The notes under the pieces are model-generated. The model did no database searches. It was not told the origin of the DNA and saw only the letters and a list, made by a program, of their open reading frames with translations. 64,000 nt of DNA. It comes from an uncultured Pelagibacteraceae bacterium (GTDB lineage Bacteria > Pseudomonadota > Alphaproteobacteria > Pelagibacterales > Pelagibacteraceae). Below, piece after piece: positions 1 through 11,073 of this stretch. The translations under genes were made by a program, and so were the position numbers. Position 1 is the stretch's first letter, and each line of letters opens with the position of its first letter. The DNA is taken from NCBI GenBank assembly GCA_902596515.1, contig CACJUF010000001.1, positions 62,001 to 126,000 on the forward strand. Direction: 5' to 3'.

Positions 1-219
1 AATGAGTTTTCTTCTAGCAATTTCATTAGCTTTTTTAATTGCATCTGGAACCTGTTTTGCTTTTGCATGAGCTATACCAATTTTCCCAGCTTGGTTTCCA
101 ACAACAACCAATGCAGAAAAACCAAAACGTCTTCCACCTTTAACAACTTTAGTAATTCTATTTATGTGAACTAATTTTTCTAAAATATCATCTGTTTTTT
201 TTTCTTTCAATTTTTCCAT
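1..219 (-). CDS. rpsE: 30S ribosomal protein S5, C-terminally truncated by the window edge
   Basis: Reverse-strand translation [58 protein letters not shown] is typical S5; position in spc operon. Confidence 0.95.
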   Translation of the reverse strand, partial: MEKLKEKKTDDILEKLVHINRITKVVKGGRRFGFSALVVVGNQAGKIGIAHAKAKQVPDAIKKANEIARRKLI

Positions 220-221
220 TT

Positions 222-578
222 TTAAAATTCCATTCCATTTTTTCTTAAAGTTTCAGCAAAAATTTTTATTCTTCCATGATATTTATAAATACCTCTATCA
301 AAGTATATCTTGATAATTTTTTTTTCTTGAGCTTTTTTTGCTAATTTTTCTGCAACAATTTTTGATAATTCTGACTTATTTTTTGTTTTAGTTTCTTTTA
401 TATCTTTCTCAATAGATGAAGCTGACAATAAGGTTATATTCTTTGAGTCATCAATTATTTGTGCAGAGATATTTTTAGAAGATCTAAAAATACTCAATCT
501 AAACCTTCCTGGTTTTGAAACTTTTTTAAGTTTATTTGTAATTCTAAATTTTTTTCTGGTGCTAGTGCTCAATTTCAT
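222..578 (-). CDS. rplR: 50S ribosomal protein L18
   Basis: Sequence and spc operon order. Confidence 0.96.
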   Translation of the reverse strand: MKLSTSTRKKFRITNKLKKVSKPGRFRLSIFRSSKNISAQIIDDSKNITLLSASSIEKDIKETKTKNKSELSKIVAEKLAKKAQEKKIIKIYFDRGIYKYHGRIKIFAETLRKNGMEF

Positions 579-1117
579 TATTTTTTCTTACCCTCTTTTT
601 TCAAAACATATTGACCTTTTTCTCTAATACCTTTTCCTTTATATGGTTCAATTTTTCTTAATGTCTTAATTTTTGAAGCAATTGAACCAACTAATTGTTT
701 ATCAAAACCTGAAATTTTCAATGTCGTTTGTTTTTCAACCGCAATCTTAATACCCTCTGGTATGTCAAAATTTATATCATGGCTGTAACCTAATTGCAGA
801 TTCAATTGATTACCTTTAATTGAAGCCCTATAACCAACACCCACCAGCTCTAAAATTTTTTCATAACCTTTTATTGATCCAATGACAGCATTATTAATCA
901 AGCTTCTGTTCATACCCCATAATCTTTTGGTATTTTGATCAATCTTTTTAGGCTTTATAGATATCTCTTTACCATCTTTAATATCAAGATTAAATATATC
1001 TAAATCTATGTTTAAAGATCTTTTGCCAAGAGGGCCTTCTATATTAAGAATATTACCAGCAATAGCTACTTTTACTTTTTCTGGTATCGCGATATTTATT
1101 TTTCCTATTTTTGACAT
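578..1117 (-). CDS. rplF: 50S ribosomal protein L6
   Basis: C-terminal [13 protein letters not shown]-type motif; operon order. Confidence 0.97.
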   Translation of the reverse strand: MSKIGKINIAIPEKVKVAIAGNILNIEGPLGKRSLNIDLDIFNLDIKDGKEISIKPKKIDQNTKRLWGMNRSLINNAVIGSIKGYEKILELVGVGYRASIKGNQLNLQLGYSHDINFDIPEGIKIAVEKQTTLKISGFDKQLVGSIASKIKTLRKIEPYKGKGIREKGQYVLKKEGKKK

Positions 1118-1118
1118 A

Positions 1119-1514
1119 TTAAAAAACCTTACAAACTATTTCACCGCCAACTTTTTGTTTTCTAGCATCTATATCTGTCATCACACCTTTTGGTGTAGAC
1201 AAAATTGCAATTCCTAATCCATTATTTATTTTTGGCAAACTATCTGCACTTGAAAAAATTCTTCTACCTGGTTTTGAAACTCTTTCAAAATTGCTTATTA
1301 CTGGATTGCCTGAATGATATTTTAACTCTAATGAAAGGATATTTTTTTTCTCTTCGGTAGAAACTTTAAAATCTTTGATGAAACCCTCATTTTTAAGAAT
1401 ATCAGCTATTTTACTTTTAAATTTAGAGGATGGTAATTCCACTTTTTTATGTTTTCTCGCTTGAGCATTCTTCACTCTAGCGATCATATCTCCAATTGGG
1501 TCACTTAAACTCAT
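1119..1514 (-). CDS. rpsH: 30S ribosomal protein S8
   Basis: MSLSDPIGDMIARVKNAQ; operon order. Confidence 0.97.
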   Translation of the reverse strand: MSLSDPIGDMIARVKNAQARKHKKVELPSSKFKSKIADILKNEGFIKDFKVSTEEKKNILSLELKYHSGNPVISNFERVSKPGRRIFSSADSLPKINNGLGIAILSTPKGVMTDIDARKQKVGGEIVCKVF

Positions 1515-1526
1515 AATTACTCCTTT

Positions 1527-1832
1527 CTACCAACTTGATTTTACCATTCCTGGTATCTTTCCTTGCAAACCAAGTTGTCTTAGCGCAATTCTAGAAATTT
1601 TTAATTTTCTATAAACTCCGTGTGGTCTACCTGTTATTTGACATCTATTCATCACTCTGATTTTTGCAGAATTTCTTGGTAATTTAGAAAGCTTTTGTTG
1701 TGCTTTGAATCTTTCTTCTAAAGGTAATTTTTTATCCATGATAATTTTCTTCAACTTAGCTCTCTTATTAAAAAATTTATCTGAAAGTTTTATTCTTCTA
1801 TTATTCTTATTAATTGAACTTAATTTAGCCAT
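1527..1832 (-). CDS. rpsN: 30S ribosomal protein S14
   Basis: [24 protein letters not shown]. Confidence 0.97.
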   Translation of the reverse strand: MAKLSSINKNNRRIKLSDKFFNKRAKLKKIIMDKKLPLEERFKAQQKLSKLPRNSAKIRVMNRCQITGRPHGVYRKLKISRIALRQLGLQGKIPGMVKSSW

Positions 1833-1833
1833 A

Positions 1834-2388
1834 CTAATTATCTCCTTTTTTTATAAATGGAAAGTTCATCTTTTGTAAAAGTGCAAAACTATGGTCTTTA
1901 CTTAAAGATGATATCACTATTACAATATCTAATCCTCTTACTTTATCTGCTCTATCAAAGCTAACTTCAGGAAATATAATGTGCTCTTTGACACCAAAAG
2001 TATAGTTTCCAAATTTATCAAACCCATTTGGAGATAGACCTCTAAAATCTTTTATTCTTGGTAAGGCTATATTCACCAATCTATCAAGAAATTCATACAT
2101 TTTATTTTTTCTTAAAGTTACTTTCAACCCAGCGTTAGAGCCTTTTCTAGTTTTAAAATTTGCTACAGATTTTTTGAATTTTGTTGTGACTGGTTTTTGA
2201 CCTGCAATTTTGGCAAGATCCTCTTCACATGATTTTAAAACCTTAGAGTCATTGCCATCTAAACCTAAACCCATATTTAAAATGATTTTTTCAATTTTAG
2301 GACCCATATTAAGGTTTTTAAATCCAAACTCTGTTTTTAAAGCTGGTTGGATTTCTTTTAAATAAAGTTCCTTTAGTCTTGGTGTCAT
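1834..2388 (-). CDS. rplE: 50S ribosomal protein L5
   Basis: Family sequence and order. Confidence 0.97.
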   Translation of the reverse strand: MTPRLKELYLKEIQPALKTEFGFKNLNMGPKIEKIILNMGLGLDGNDSKVLKSCEEDLAKIAGQKPVTTKFKKSVANFKTRKGSNAGLKVTLRKNKMYEFLDRLVNIALPRIKDFRGLSPNGFDKFGNYTFGVKEHIIFPEVSFDRADKVRGLDIVIVISSLSKDHSFALLQKMNFPFIKKGDN

Positions 2389-2636
2389 TATTTTTTAGCC
2401 TCTGTTTTCTTAGTTTTTTTTTGCTCATTCACTATTTTGAGATTAGATATATGGATAAAATTCTCTTTTGAAAATATACCACCTTTTTTCTCTTTTGTTG
2501 TTTTCACGTGTTTTTTGATCATATTTAAATCTTTAATTTTTGCTCTATTGTTTGATCTATCTATTTCGATAACTTCACCTTCTTTGGCTTTATCTTTACC
2601 TGCTAAAATTTTAACTTTTAAACCTTTTTTAATCAT
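2388..2636 (-). CDS. rplX: 50S ribosomal protein L24
   Basis: KOW-like N-terminus [19 protein letters not shown]; order. Confidence 0.95.
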   Translation of the reverse strand: MIKKGLKVKILAGKDKAKEGEVIEIDRSNNRAKIKDLNMIKKHVKTTKEKKGGIFSKENFIHISNLKIVNEQKKTKKTEAKK

Positions 2637-3004
2637 TACAGTACCTCAGGTGCTAGTGAAATTATTTTCATTTGACCTCTAGTTCTTAATTCTCTTGTAA
2701 CAGGACCAAAAATTCTTGTTCCAACTGGTTCACCTTTATCATCCACTAAAACTGCTGCATTATTATCAAACTTTACCTTTGATCCATCATCTCTGTGAAT
2801 TCCTTTTTTTACTCTTACAACAACTGCTTTATGGACTGAACCTTTCTTAACTTTACCTTTTGGAATTGCTTCTTTAACTGCAATAACAATCGTATCACCA
2901 ATGCTGGCATATCTTCTTTTGGATCCACCTAAAACTTTTATACACTCTATCTTTTTAGCTCCAGTGTTATCTGCAACCTGTAATTCTGTTTGAACTTGTA
3001 TCAT
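2636..3004 (-). CDS. rplN: 50S ribosomal protein L14
   Basis: [33 protein letters not shown]. Confidence 0.98.
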   Translation of the reverse strand: MIQVQTELQVADNTGAKKIECIKVLGGSKRRYASIGDTIVIAVKEAIPKGKVKKGSVHKAVVVRVKKGIHRDDGSKVKFDNNAAVLVDDKGEPVGTRIFGPVTRELRTRGQMKIISLAPEVL

Positions 3005-3240
3005 TATTTTGAGTTCTCCATAACTTGAAATTTCTTATTTTTTGAAAAGGGTTTACTTTCTATAATCGAAACTTTATCTCCTACTTTAAATGTATTTTTT
3101 TCATCATGAGCGTTATATTTTTTTCTAACCTTAATAACTTTTTTTAAAACTGGATGAGAATACTTTCTTTCAATCAACACAGTCACAGTTTTATTCGGCT
3201 TATCACTCACTACTACACCTGTTAAAATTTTTTTAGGCAT
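3004..3240 (-). CDS. rpsQ: 30S ribosomal protein S17
   Basis: Family sequence and order. Confidence 0.96.
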   Translation of the reverse strand: MPKKILTGVVVSDKPNKTVTVLIERKYSHPVLKKVIKVRKKYNAHDEKNTFKVGDKVSIIESKPFSKNKKFQVMENSK

Positions 3241-3424
3241 TAATTTTTCCTCTTAATGAAGTTTTTAGTCTTGCAATTGTTTTTTTTGTTTCGCCTATCT
3301 TAGATGGATTAGTTACTTGAGAGTTAATTTTTTGAAATCTAAAGTTAAATAAGTCTTTCTTAAGCTTATCAATATTCTTTAAAATTTCGTCTTTAGACAG
3401 TTTCTTTATCTCTTGTTTTTTCAT
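3233..3424 (-). CDS. rpmC: 50S ribosomal protein L29; start placed at [13 protein letters not shown] rather than at the longer ORF start
   Basis: The ORF track gives 97 aa, but the L29-like part starts at the internal Met at 3424; the upstream part overlaps rplP. Confidence 0.93.
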   Translation of the reverse strand: MKKQEIKKLSKDEILKNIDKLKKDLFNFRFQKINSQVTNPSKIGETKKTIARLKTSLRGKINA

Positions 3425-3425
3425 T

Positions 3426-3836
3426 TTATAAAAATCTTTTAATTGTTTTTGTTTTAATTGGTAATTTAGCCGAAGCTTTATATAGAGCTTCTTTAGCAAC
3501 TTGTTCAGACACACCATCAACTTCAAATAAAATTCTACCTGGTTTTACTCTGCAAGCATAAAACTCAGGTGAACCTTTCCCTTTACCCATACGAACTTCT
3601 ATTGGTTTTTTTGAAACTGGAATATTAGGAAATACTCTAGTCCAAACTCTTCCTTGTCTTTTCATGTGTCTTGTTAATGCTACTCTTGCAGCCTCAATTT
3701 GTTTACCTGTAACTCTCTCAGGTGTTAATGCTTTAAGAGCGTAAGCTCCATAATTTATCAAGTTGGCTCTTGAGGCTTTTCCATGTATTCGTCCCTTATG
3801 AGCTTTTCTCCATTTAGTTCTTACTGGCTGCAACAT
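3426..3836 (-). CDS. rplP: 50S ribosomal protein L16
   Basis: [19 protein letters not shown]. Confidence 0.97.
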   Translation of the reverse strand: MLQPVRTKWRKAHKGRIHGKASRANLINYGAYALKALTPERVTGKQIEAARVALTRHMKRQGRVWTRVFPNIPVSKKPIEVRMGKGKGSPEFYACRVKPGRILFEVDGVSEQVAKEALYKASAKLPIKTKTIKRFL

Positions 3837-3840
3837 AATA

Positions 3841-4518
3841 TTATTTACCCTCTTTAGAAATTATTTTATTAGTTTCTTGGCTGAACTCTTTAGCAAAAAC
3901 TTCACCCTTATAAATCCAAACTTTTATACCTATAATACCATATGTTGTAAGTGCCTCTGCTTCAGCATAATCTATATCAGCTCTAAGGGTATGAGATGGT
4001 ATACTTCCATCTCTTAGCCATTCAGTTCTTGCAATTTCATTACCACCTAGTCTTCCACTAATTGAAACTTTAATTCCTTTTGCACCTAGTCTTAAACAAG
4101 ATTGCATTGCTCTTTTCATTGCTCGTCTGTAAGAAATTCTTTTAACTAATTGTTGTGCAATATTTTCAGCAACTAAATAGGCATTTGTCTCTGGTTTTTT
4201 AACCTCTTTAATATTCAACGCAACTTCATTCTTAGTAAATTTTGAAAGGTTATTTTTGATTTTATCAATATCACTTCCTTTTTTTCCAATTACAAATCCA
4301 GGTCTTGAAGTATAAATAGTTACGTAACATTTATTTGAGGTTCTTTCGATCATAACTTTAGATACACCAGAATTAATTACATTTTTTTTTACGTATTCTC
4401 TAATTTTAAAATCTTCAATAAGATAATTTCCAAAATCTTTCTTTTTAGCATACCATACAGAATCCCAACCTCTGTTCACACCTAATCTAAAACCAACTGG
4501 ATTAACTTTTTGCCCCAT
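3841..4518 (-). CDS. rpsC: 30S ribosomal protein S3
   Basis: [15 protein letters not shown]-domain GKKGSDI. Confidence 0.98.
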   Translation of the reverse strand: MGQKVNPVGFRLGVNRGWDSVWYAKKKDFGNYLIEDFKIREYVKKNVINSGVSKVMIERTSNKCYVTIYTSRPGFVIGKKGSDIDKIKNNLSKFTKNEVALNIKEVKKPETNAYLVAENIAQQLVKRISYRRAMKRAMQSCLRLGAKGIKVSISGRLGGNEIARTEWLRDGSIPSHTLRADIDYAEAEALTTYGIIGIKVWIYKGEVFAKEFSQETNKIISKEGK

Positions 4519-4900
4519 GACCCTCCGTATTTTTCATCTCAGATAATATTATTGTTACACTTGAATAAGGTTTTAAAATTGGTGCTGCTCTTCCTTTCGC
4601 TCTTGGTCTAAATCTTTTCATTGTAATTTTCTTTCCGCAGTAAGCTTCTTTCACGACTAGTTTATCAATATCATATTGAAAATTGTTTTCAGCATTTGCA
4701 ACAGCTGAACTAATTGTTTTTCTAATATCTCTTGTTATTCTTTTCTCTGAAAATTCTAGATCTCTTATAGCAACGTCTACTTTTTTGCCCACAATTCCTT
4801 TAAGAATTGGATTAAGTTTCCGTACACTTGATCTAATATTATTGTTGATCGATCTTACAAGTTTATTCTTATTATTCTGTGTTTTCTTTTTTTTACTCAT
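4502..4900 (-). CDS. rplV: 50S ribosomal protein L22
   Basis: [24 protein letters not shown]. Confidence 0.96.
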   Translation of the reverse strand: MSKKKKTQNNKNKLVRSINNNIRSSVRKLNPILKGIVGKKVDVAIRDLEFSEKRITRDIRKTISSAVANAENNFQYDIDKLVVKEAYCGKKITMKRFRPRAKGRAAPILKPYSSVTIILSEMKNTEGHGAKS

Positions 4901-4903
4901 AAA

Positions 4904-5203
4904 TTACTTTTTAGCCTCAGCTTCAGCAGGTTTTGCTTTCTTGTCTGCTGGTGTGTGTCCAAAGAAACTTCTTGTAGGTGCAAACTCACCAAGTTTATGA
5001 CCGACCATGTCTTCAGACACTGTTATTGGAATAAATTTTTTACCATTATAAATTAAAAAACTTACTCCAACAAAATCTGGAAGTATCGTAGATTTTCTTG
5101 ACCAAGTTTTAATTGGAATTTTTTTAGGGTCAGTTTTGTATTTATCCACCTTTTTCATTAAACTTTCCTCTACAAAAGGACCTTTCCAAACTGCTCTAGC
5201 CAT
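4904..5203 (-). CDS. rpsS: 30S ribosomal protein S19
   Basis: [34 protein letters not shown]. Confidence 0.97.
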   Translation of the reverse strand: MARAVWKGPFVEESLMKKVDKYKTDPKKIPIKTWSRKSTILPDFVGVSFLIYNGKKFIPITVSEDMVGHKLGEFAPTRSFFGHTPADKKAKPAEAEAKK

Positions 5204-6042
5204 TATTTGGTATCCTTTCTTTTGTTTCTTTTCTTCACAATAAATTTATCTGTACGTTTGTTATCTCTTGTTTTTAATCCCTTAGCTGATTGACCTTTTG
5301 GCGAGACCGGATGTCTTCCACCTGCACTTTTTCCTTCTCCACCTCCATGTGGGTGATCTACAGGATTTTTAACTACGCCTCTTGTGTGTGGTCTTCTTCC
5401 TAACCATCTTGATCTTCCAGCTTTACCAATTTTTATATTTTTTTGATCTGGATTGCTCAAGACACCAATTGTAGCCAAAGATCTTGAGTCAATTTTTCTT
5501 ACCTCACCCGAAGCTAATTTTATTAAACTGTAGTTACCATCTAATCCGCTAATAGTAACAGATGTTCCAGCTGATCTTGCTATTTTACCACCTCCGCCTG
5601 GCTGAATTTCAACGTTATGAATATCTATGCCAACAGGGATATCTTGTAATGGCATGCAATTACCAACTTTTATCTCTTTTTTGGAACCATTTTCGACTTT
5701 ATCACCAACTTTAATTTTTTGTGGAGCTAAATAATAAGCGTGAGAATTATCCTCAAATTTTACCAACATTATGTAACAAGATCGATTTGGATCATACTCT
5801 ATTCTCTCAACAGTAGCAGGAGAATCAAATTTTTTTCTATAAAAATCTATATGTCTATACATCTTTTTATGACCACCGGCTCGATTTATTGAAGTTATAT
5901 GACCGTTATTATTTCTTCCTTTCATTGAATTTTTTGGTGAAACTAATGACTTAAATGGTTTACCCTTCCAAAGACCAGTTCTATCAACTAGAATAGTTCC
6001 TCTTGTAGATTTCGTATACGGTTTAAAAGTTTTTAATGCCAT
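5203..6042 (-). CDS. rplB: 50S ribosomal protein L2
   Basis: [25 protein letters not shown]. Confidence 0.98.
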   Translation of the reverse strand: MALKTFKPYTKSTRGTILVDRTGLWKGKPFKSLVSPKNSMKGRNNNGHITSINRAGGHKKMYRHIDFYRKKFDSPATVERIEYDPNRSCYIMLVKFEDNSHAYYLAPQKIKVGDKVENGSKKEIKVGNCMPLQDIPVGIDIHNVEIQPGGGGKIARSAGTSVTISGLDGNYSLIKLASGEVRKIDSRSLATIGVLSNPDQKNIKIGKAGRSRWLGRRPHTRGVVKNPVDHPHGGGEGKSAGGRHPVSPKGQSAKGLKTRDNKRTDKFIVKKRNKRKDTK

Positions 6043-6344
6043 TAAATTCCTGTTGTTAGATCAATGCTCTGACCCTTTTTAAGTGTAATTATTGCTTTTT
6101 TAAAACCTGAGACTTTTACTTTTCTTCCTCTGGTAAATTTTGTTCTATTTTGTTTATTAATAATATTAATTTTTGTTACGTTAACCTTGAAAATTTTTTC
6201 AATATTATTTTTAAGATTTTTTTTGTTAGCACTCTTACGTACTTTAAAAACTATTTTGTTTTCACCAGATAAATTAGTAGATTTTTCTGTAAGTAAAGGT
6301 GACAAAATTTTATCATATAGATGAAGTTTTTCTATTTTAGGCAT
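6042..6344 (-). CDS. rplW: 50S ribosomal protein L23
   Basis: SPLLTEKST motif; order. Confidence 0.96.
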   Translation of the reverse strand: MPKIEKLHLYDKILSPLLTEKSTNLSGENKIVFKVRKSANKKNLKNNIEKIFKVNVTKINIINKQNRTKFTRGRKVKVSGFKKAIITLKKGQSIDLTTGI

Positions 6345-6960
6345 ATCTCTTCTCCAACTCTTTTACAGAGCTTTCAGTAAAAACTATTTTTTTAAATTTA
6401 ATCATATCAAAAGCACTAAAGTGATTTATGTCTGTAACTTTTATGTTAGGAATATTTCTCATCGATTTTTCTACTTTTTCCTTAGAGGATTTATCCAGAA
6501 TAATTAAAGAGTCTGTAATTTCAAATTTCTTAAGAATGAGATTCATCTCTTTTGTTTTTTTTATTTGGTTATTAAAATCATTAAGAACTAATAAATCTTT
6601 GTTTTTAGTTTTTTCACTAATCAGTGAAGCTATGCTTTGTTTTTTTTCGCTCTTATTTAATTTTCTTGTTTTGTAAGCTAGTTGTCCCTTTGGTCCATGC
6701 GCTATTCCACCACCAACAAATATTGGTGCTTTTCTGCTAGCGTGTCTTGCATTACCTGTACCCTTTTGAGCATAAATTTTTGAAGTAGGCCCTGCCACCT
6801 CGTTTTGTTGCTTAGTTTTAGCATGTCTCCCTTTATAATTAGCATTAGTTTTGTACAGAACACTGCTTACTAATTTATGGTTTATTTTAGCTGAAAAAAT
6901 TTTATCCAAAACCTCTATTGAGCTTTTTTTTCCATCTAAGTTTAATTTATCTATTTTCAT
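6337..6960 (-). CDS. rplD: 50S ribosomal protein L4
   Basis: QKGTGNARHASRKAPIFVGGGIAHGP. Confidence 0.97.
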   Translation of the reverse strand: MKIDKLNLDGKKSSIEVLDKIFSAKINHKLVSSVLYKTNANYKGRHAKTKQQNEVAGPTSKIYAQKGTGNARHASRKAPIFVGGGIAHGPKGQLAYKTRKLNKSEKKQSIASLISEKTKNKDLLVLNDFNNQIKKTKEMNLILKKFEITDSLIILDKSSKEKVEKSMRNIPNIKVTDINHFSAFDMIKFKKIVFTESSVKELEKRYA

Positions 6961-7670
6961 TATTTTTTCTTTTTATCTGGTGTTTTTTTAGCTTGCTCAG
7001 TAGCTTTAATTTTTTCATCAATTGTTAACTTATTTATATTTTTGACAGAACCTTTGACAATAACTTCAGAATTTTTTGAGCCTGGTATTGAGCCTTTTAG
7101 ATAAAGAAGTTCATTTTCTATATCAGTTTTAATAATTTCAATATTTTGCATAGTTCTTAATTTGTCCCCCATGTGTCCAGCCATTTTTTTTCCTTTAAAA
7201 ACCTTTCCAGGATCTTGTCTTTGTCCGGTAGAACCATGAGATCTATGTGAAATTGAGACACCGTGAGTTGCTCTCAAACCACCAAAATTATGTCTTTTCA
7301 TTGCTCCAGCGAAACCTTTACCTATAGTCTTTGACTTCGTATCTACAAATTTTATATCCTTAAATATTTCAAGACCAAATTCATTTCCCTCTTTAAAATT
7401 TTCAACATTTTCAACTCTAAACTCTTTTAATTTCTTCTTAGCTTCAGTATTTTTTTTTGCAAAATATCCTTTCATTGCTTTGGTAAGTTTTGAATTTTTA
7501 ATTTTTCCATATCCCAATTGAACAGCTTTATAACCTCTCTTTTCGCTATCAATTACTTGAATAACTCTTGCTTTTTGCATTTTAATAACAGTTACAGGAA
7601 CCGACTGGCCAGTTTTATAAAACTCCCTAGTCATTCCAATTTTTTTTCCTATTAAAGCTATATCTCTCAT
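6960..7670 (-). CDS. rplC: 50S ribosomal protein L3
   Basis: SISHRSHGSTGQRQDPGKVFKGKKMAGHMG. Confidence 0.98.
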   Translation of the reverse strand: MRDIALIGKKIGMTREFYKTGQSVPVTVIKMQKARVIQVIDSEKRGYKAVQLGYGKIKNSKLTKAMKGYFAKKNTEAKKKLKEFRVENVENFKEGNEFGLEIFKDIKFVDTKSKTIGKGFAGAMKRHNFGGLRATHGVSISHRSHGSTGQRQDPGKVFKGKKMAGHMGDKLRTMQNIEIIKTDIENELLYLKGSIPGSKNSEVIVKGSVKNINKLTIDEKIKATEQAKKTPDKKKK

Positions 7671-7672
7671 AT

Positions 7673-7981
7673 TTAAATTTTAATCTCCACATCAACGCCT
7701 GATGCTAAATCTAATTTCATCAATGCTTCAACAGTTTGCGGTGTTGGTTCAACTATATCTATTAATCTTTTATGTGTTCTAGACTCAAATTGCTCTCTAC
7801 TTTTTTTATCAATGTGAGGTGATCTTAAAACTGTGTATCTCTCAATTTTAGTCGGTAAGGGTATTGGACCTTTGATAGTCGCTCCAGTCCGCTTAACAGT
7901 GTTGACTATTTCTTCAGTTGATGCATCTAACACTTTGTTGTCATATGCTCTGAGTTTAATTCTTATATTTTGTTTTTCCAT
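7673..7981 (-). CDS. rpsJ: 30S ribosomal protein S10
   Basis: [26 protein letters not shown]. Confidence 0.98.
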   Translation of the reverse strand: MEKQNIRIKLRAYDNKVLDASTEEIVNTVKRTGATIKGPIPLPTKIERYTVLRSPHIDKKSREQFESRTHKRLIDIVEPTPQTVEALMKLDLASGVDVEIKI

Positions 7982-7982
7982 A

Positions 7983-10061
7983 TTAGCCTGCGATCTTTTT
8001 AGTTACTTCATCCTGAACATTTTGAGGAACTTTTGAATAATGATCAAAAAACATTGAATATTGAGCTCTACCCTGAGACATCGATCTTAAGCTATTAATG
8101 TATCCAAACATGTTTGCTAATGGAACCATTGCAGTAATAACCGTAGCATTACCTCTTTGCTCTTGAGTGCTAATTTGGCCTCTTCTACTATTTAAATCAC
8201 CAATTACATCGCCCATATAATCCTCGGGTGTTACAACTTCAACTCTCATAACAGGTTCTAAAAGTTTTAATCCACCTTTTGTACACGCTTCTTTAAAACA
8301 AGCCCTACTTGCTAATTCAAAAGCTAACACACTTGAGTCTACATCGTGGTGTAGTCCATCTAAAATGGTTACTTTGTAATCTATCATAGGAAATCCAGCG
8401 AGAATTCCACCATCTGAAACTGTTTCAATTCCTTTTTCCACTCCTGGAATAAATTCTTTAGGAATAGCTCCTCCTTTAATTTTACTTTCAACTTCTCTTC
8501 CTTTTCCAGGTTCTTGTGGTTCTACCAACAATTTAACTTTAGCAAATTGTCCAGCACCACCACTTTGTTTTTTATGTGTGTATTCAACTTCTGATGAATT
8601 TTCTATTGTTTCTCTATATGCAACTTGAGGGGCTCCAACATTTGCCTCTACTTTAAATTCTCGTTTCATTCTATCCACAATGATATCTAAATGTAATTCA
8701 CCCATACCTTTGATAATTGTTTGTCCTGACTCCTCATCTGAAGTCACTCTGAAAGAAGGATCTTCTTTAGCAAGTCTTCCTAAAGCCTCACCCATTTTTT
8801 CCTGATCGGCTTTAGTTTTAGGTTCAACTGCAATTTCAATCACAGGATCTGGGAATTCCATAGGTTCTAAAAGAACACTATTTTCTTTATTACATAATGT
8901 GTGTCCGGTAATCGTATTCTTTAAACCAGCCAAAGCTACAATGTCACCAGCATTAGCTTCTTTAATATCTTCTCTTGAGTTGGCATGCATCAATAGCATT
9001 CTTCCAACTCTCTCCTCTTTCTCCTTTGATGAGTTATAAACAGCAGTTCCAGTTTTAATAGTACCAGAATAAATTCTTATAAAAGTTAATGACCCAACAA
9101 ATGGGTCATTTGCAACTTTGAAAGCTAAAGCTGAAAATGGTGCACTATCTTCAAATTTCATATCCATTTCATCTTCGCTACCTAATTTTGTTCCTTTAAT
9201 TGAACCAATATCAACCGGACTCGGTAAATAATTGACAACAGCATCTAATAAAGGTTGTACACCTTTATTTTTAAAAGCTGATCCAGTCATAACTGGCACA
9301 AAATCAAAATTTAATGTACCTTTTCTTATACATTTTACTAAATCTTCCTCTTTTATTTCCTCTCCATTTAAATATGACTCCATTAATTTTTCGTCCTGCT
9401 CAACAGCTGCTTCAACTAGTTCTGTTCTATATTTTTCAGAAATTTCTTTTAAATCGGCAGGTATATCTTTGTATTCCCACTCAGCACCTAAGGCTTCATT
9501 TTTCCAAACTTGAGCTTTCATTTTTACTAAGTCAACAACACCTGTTAAAGACGCTTCTATACCTATAGGAACTTGGATAACCAATGGTTTTGCGCCAAGT
9601 CTGTCTCTTATCATATCTACACATCTAAAAAAATCAGCTCCTGTTCTGTCTAATTTGTTCACAAAACAAATTCTTGGAACTTTGTATTTATCTGCCTGTC
9701 TCCAAACAGTTTCGGACTGAGGTTCAACACCAGCAACACCATCAAAAACTGCTACAGCACCATCTAGAACTTTAAGAGATCTCTCAACCTCAATAGTAAA
9801 ATCAACGTGACCAGGTGTGTCAATGATATTAATTCTATGGTCTTGCCAAAAACAAGTTGTTGCAGCTGATGTAATTGTAATCCCTCTTTCTTGCTCTTGC
9901 TCCATCCAGTCCATTGTTGCAGCACCATCATGGACTTCCCCAATTTTATGACTCTTTCCTGTGTAATATAAAATTCTTTCTGTTGTAGTTGTTTTACCAG
10001 CATCAATATGAGCCATGATACCAATATTTCTATATTTATCTAAAGTATGAGTTCTAGACAT
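7983..10061 (-). CDS. fusA: Elongation factor G
   Basis: [22 protein letters not shown]; full-length 692 aa. Confidence 0.98.
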   Translation of the reverse strand: MSRTHTLDKYRNIGIMAHIDAGKTTTTERILYYTGKSHKIGEVHDGAATMDWMEQEQERGITITSAATTCFWQDHRINIIDTPGHVDFTIEVERSLKVLDGAVAVFDGVAGVEPQSETVWRQADKYKVPRICFVNKLDRTGADFFRCVDMIRDRLGAKPLVIQVPIGIEASLTGVVDLVKMKAQVWKNEALGAEWEYKDIPADLKEISEKYRTELVEAAVEQDEKLMESYLNGEEIKEEDLVKCIRKGTLNFDFVPVMTGSAFKNKGVQPLLDAVVNYLPSPVDIGSIKGTKLGSEDEMDMKFEDSAPFSALAFKVANDPFVGSLTFIRIYSGTIKTGTAVYNSSKEKEERVGRMLLMHANSREDIKEANAGDIVALAGLKNTITGHTLCNKENSVLLEPMEFPDPVIEIAVEPKTKADQEKMGEALGRLAKEDPSFRVTSDEESGQTIIKGMGELHLDIIVDRMKREFKVEANVGAPQVAYRETIENSSEVEYTHKKQSGGAGQFAKVKLLVEPQEPGKGREVESKIKGGAIPKEFIPGVEKGIETVSDGGILAGFPMIDYKVTILDGLHHDVDSSVLAFELASRACFKEACTKGGLKLLEPVMRVEVVTPEDYMGDVIGDLNSRRGQISTQEQRGNATVITAMVPLANMFGYINSLRSMSQGRAQYSMFFDHYSKVPQNVQDEVTKKIAG

Positions 10062-10067
10062 AATCTT

Positions 10068-10538
10068 TTACCACCTAAAATGTGCAAATGCTTTATTTGA
10101 CTCTGCCATTTTATGAACATCTTCTTTTTTTTTAACTGCAGCTCCTTTTTTTTCATAGGCATCATAAAGCTCATTGAAAATCTTATCAGACATATTTTTA
10201 TCTTTTCTTTTTCTTGCAGAGTCTATTAACCATCTGATCGCTAAAGCTTGGGCTCTTTTGTTTTTTACTTCAACTGGAACTTGATAAGTTGCTCCTCCGA
10301 CTCTTCTAGATCTAACTTCAACTGTTGGCTTAATATTATTGATCGCCTCATTAAAAATATTTATAGGCTCATCTTTTGATTTAGTTTTAATTTTTTCTAT
10401 AGCATCGTAAACAATTTTCGAAGCTATACCTCTTTTACCATCGTACATTAAGTTATTTATTAATTTAGGAATAATAGTAGAATTAAATTTTGGGTCTGGA
10501 ACTATATCTTTTTTGGGTTGTGATTTTTTTCTAGACAT
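10068..10538 (-). CDS. rpsG: 30S ribosomal protein S7
   Basis: VRSRRVGGATYQVPVEV. Confidence 0.97.
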   Translation of the reverse strand: MSRKKSQPKKDIVPDPKFNSTIIPKLINNLMYDGKRGIASKIVYDAIEKIKTKSKDEPINIFNEAINNIKPTVEVRSRRVGGATYQVPVEVKNKRAQALAIRWLIDSARKRKDKNMSDKIFNELYDAYEKKGAAVKKKEDVHKMAESNKAFAHFRW

Positions 10539-10540
10539 TT

Positions 10541-10912
10541 TTATTTACCCTTTTTAGTTCCGTATAAAGATCTTCTTTTTTTTCTATTTGCAACTCCTTG
10601 GGTATCGAGATTTCCTCTTAATATGTGATACCTAACACCAGGCAGATCTTTAACTCTTCCACCTCTTATTAAAACAACTGAGTGCTCTTGTAAATTATGA
10701 CCTTCACCTGGTATATATGCTGTAACTTCAAATCCATTTGACAGTCTTACTCTTGCAACTTTCCTTAGTGCCGAGTTAGGTTTCTTTGGAGTAGTTGTAT
10801 AAACCTTAACACAAACACCTCTTTTTAAAGGTTGTTTCTGTAGAGCGGGAACTTTATTCCTCTTAACTTGTTTAACTCTCTTTTTTTTTAACAACTGGTT
10901 TATTGTTGGCAT
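10541..10912 (-). CDS. rpsL: 30S ribosomal protein S12
   Basis: [40 protein letters not shown]. Confidence 0.98.
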   Translation of the reverse strand: MPTINQLLKKKRVKQVKRNKVPALQKQPLKRGVCVKVYTTTPKKPNSALRKVARVRLSNGFEVTAYIPGEGHNLQEHSVVLIRGGRVKDLPGVRYHILRGNLDTQGVANRKKRRSLYGTKKGK

Positions 10913-11073
10913 AAAATTTTAAAATTAATTACATTTTTGATGAAATAACTGACAGGTCAATTATGGCAGCGTTTAGTACATCTAATAAGTACTACATTCC
11001 AACCAAAAATATCGCCAAAATACTTATAAATTGAATTTTGTCAAACAAAACCTCTGATTTTAGCCTGTTTTTT

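Noticed and set aside
1008-1217. Plus-strand ORF of 69 aa opposite rplF/rpsH
   Set aside because: Antisense shadow ORF over conserved ribosomal genes; no family signal
9232-9568. Plus-strand ORFs of 93 and 84 aa opposite fusA
   Set aside because: Shadow ORFs of fusA in other frames; low-complexity translations
9764-10024. Minus-strand 86-aa ORF within fusA
   Set aside because: Alternate frame inside a well supported gene
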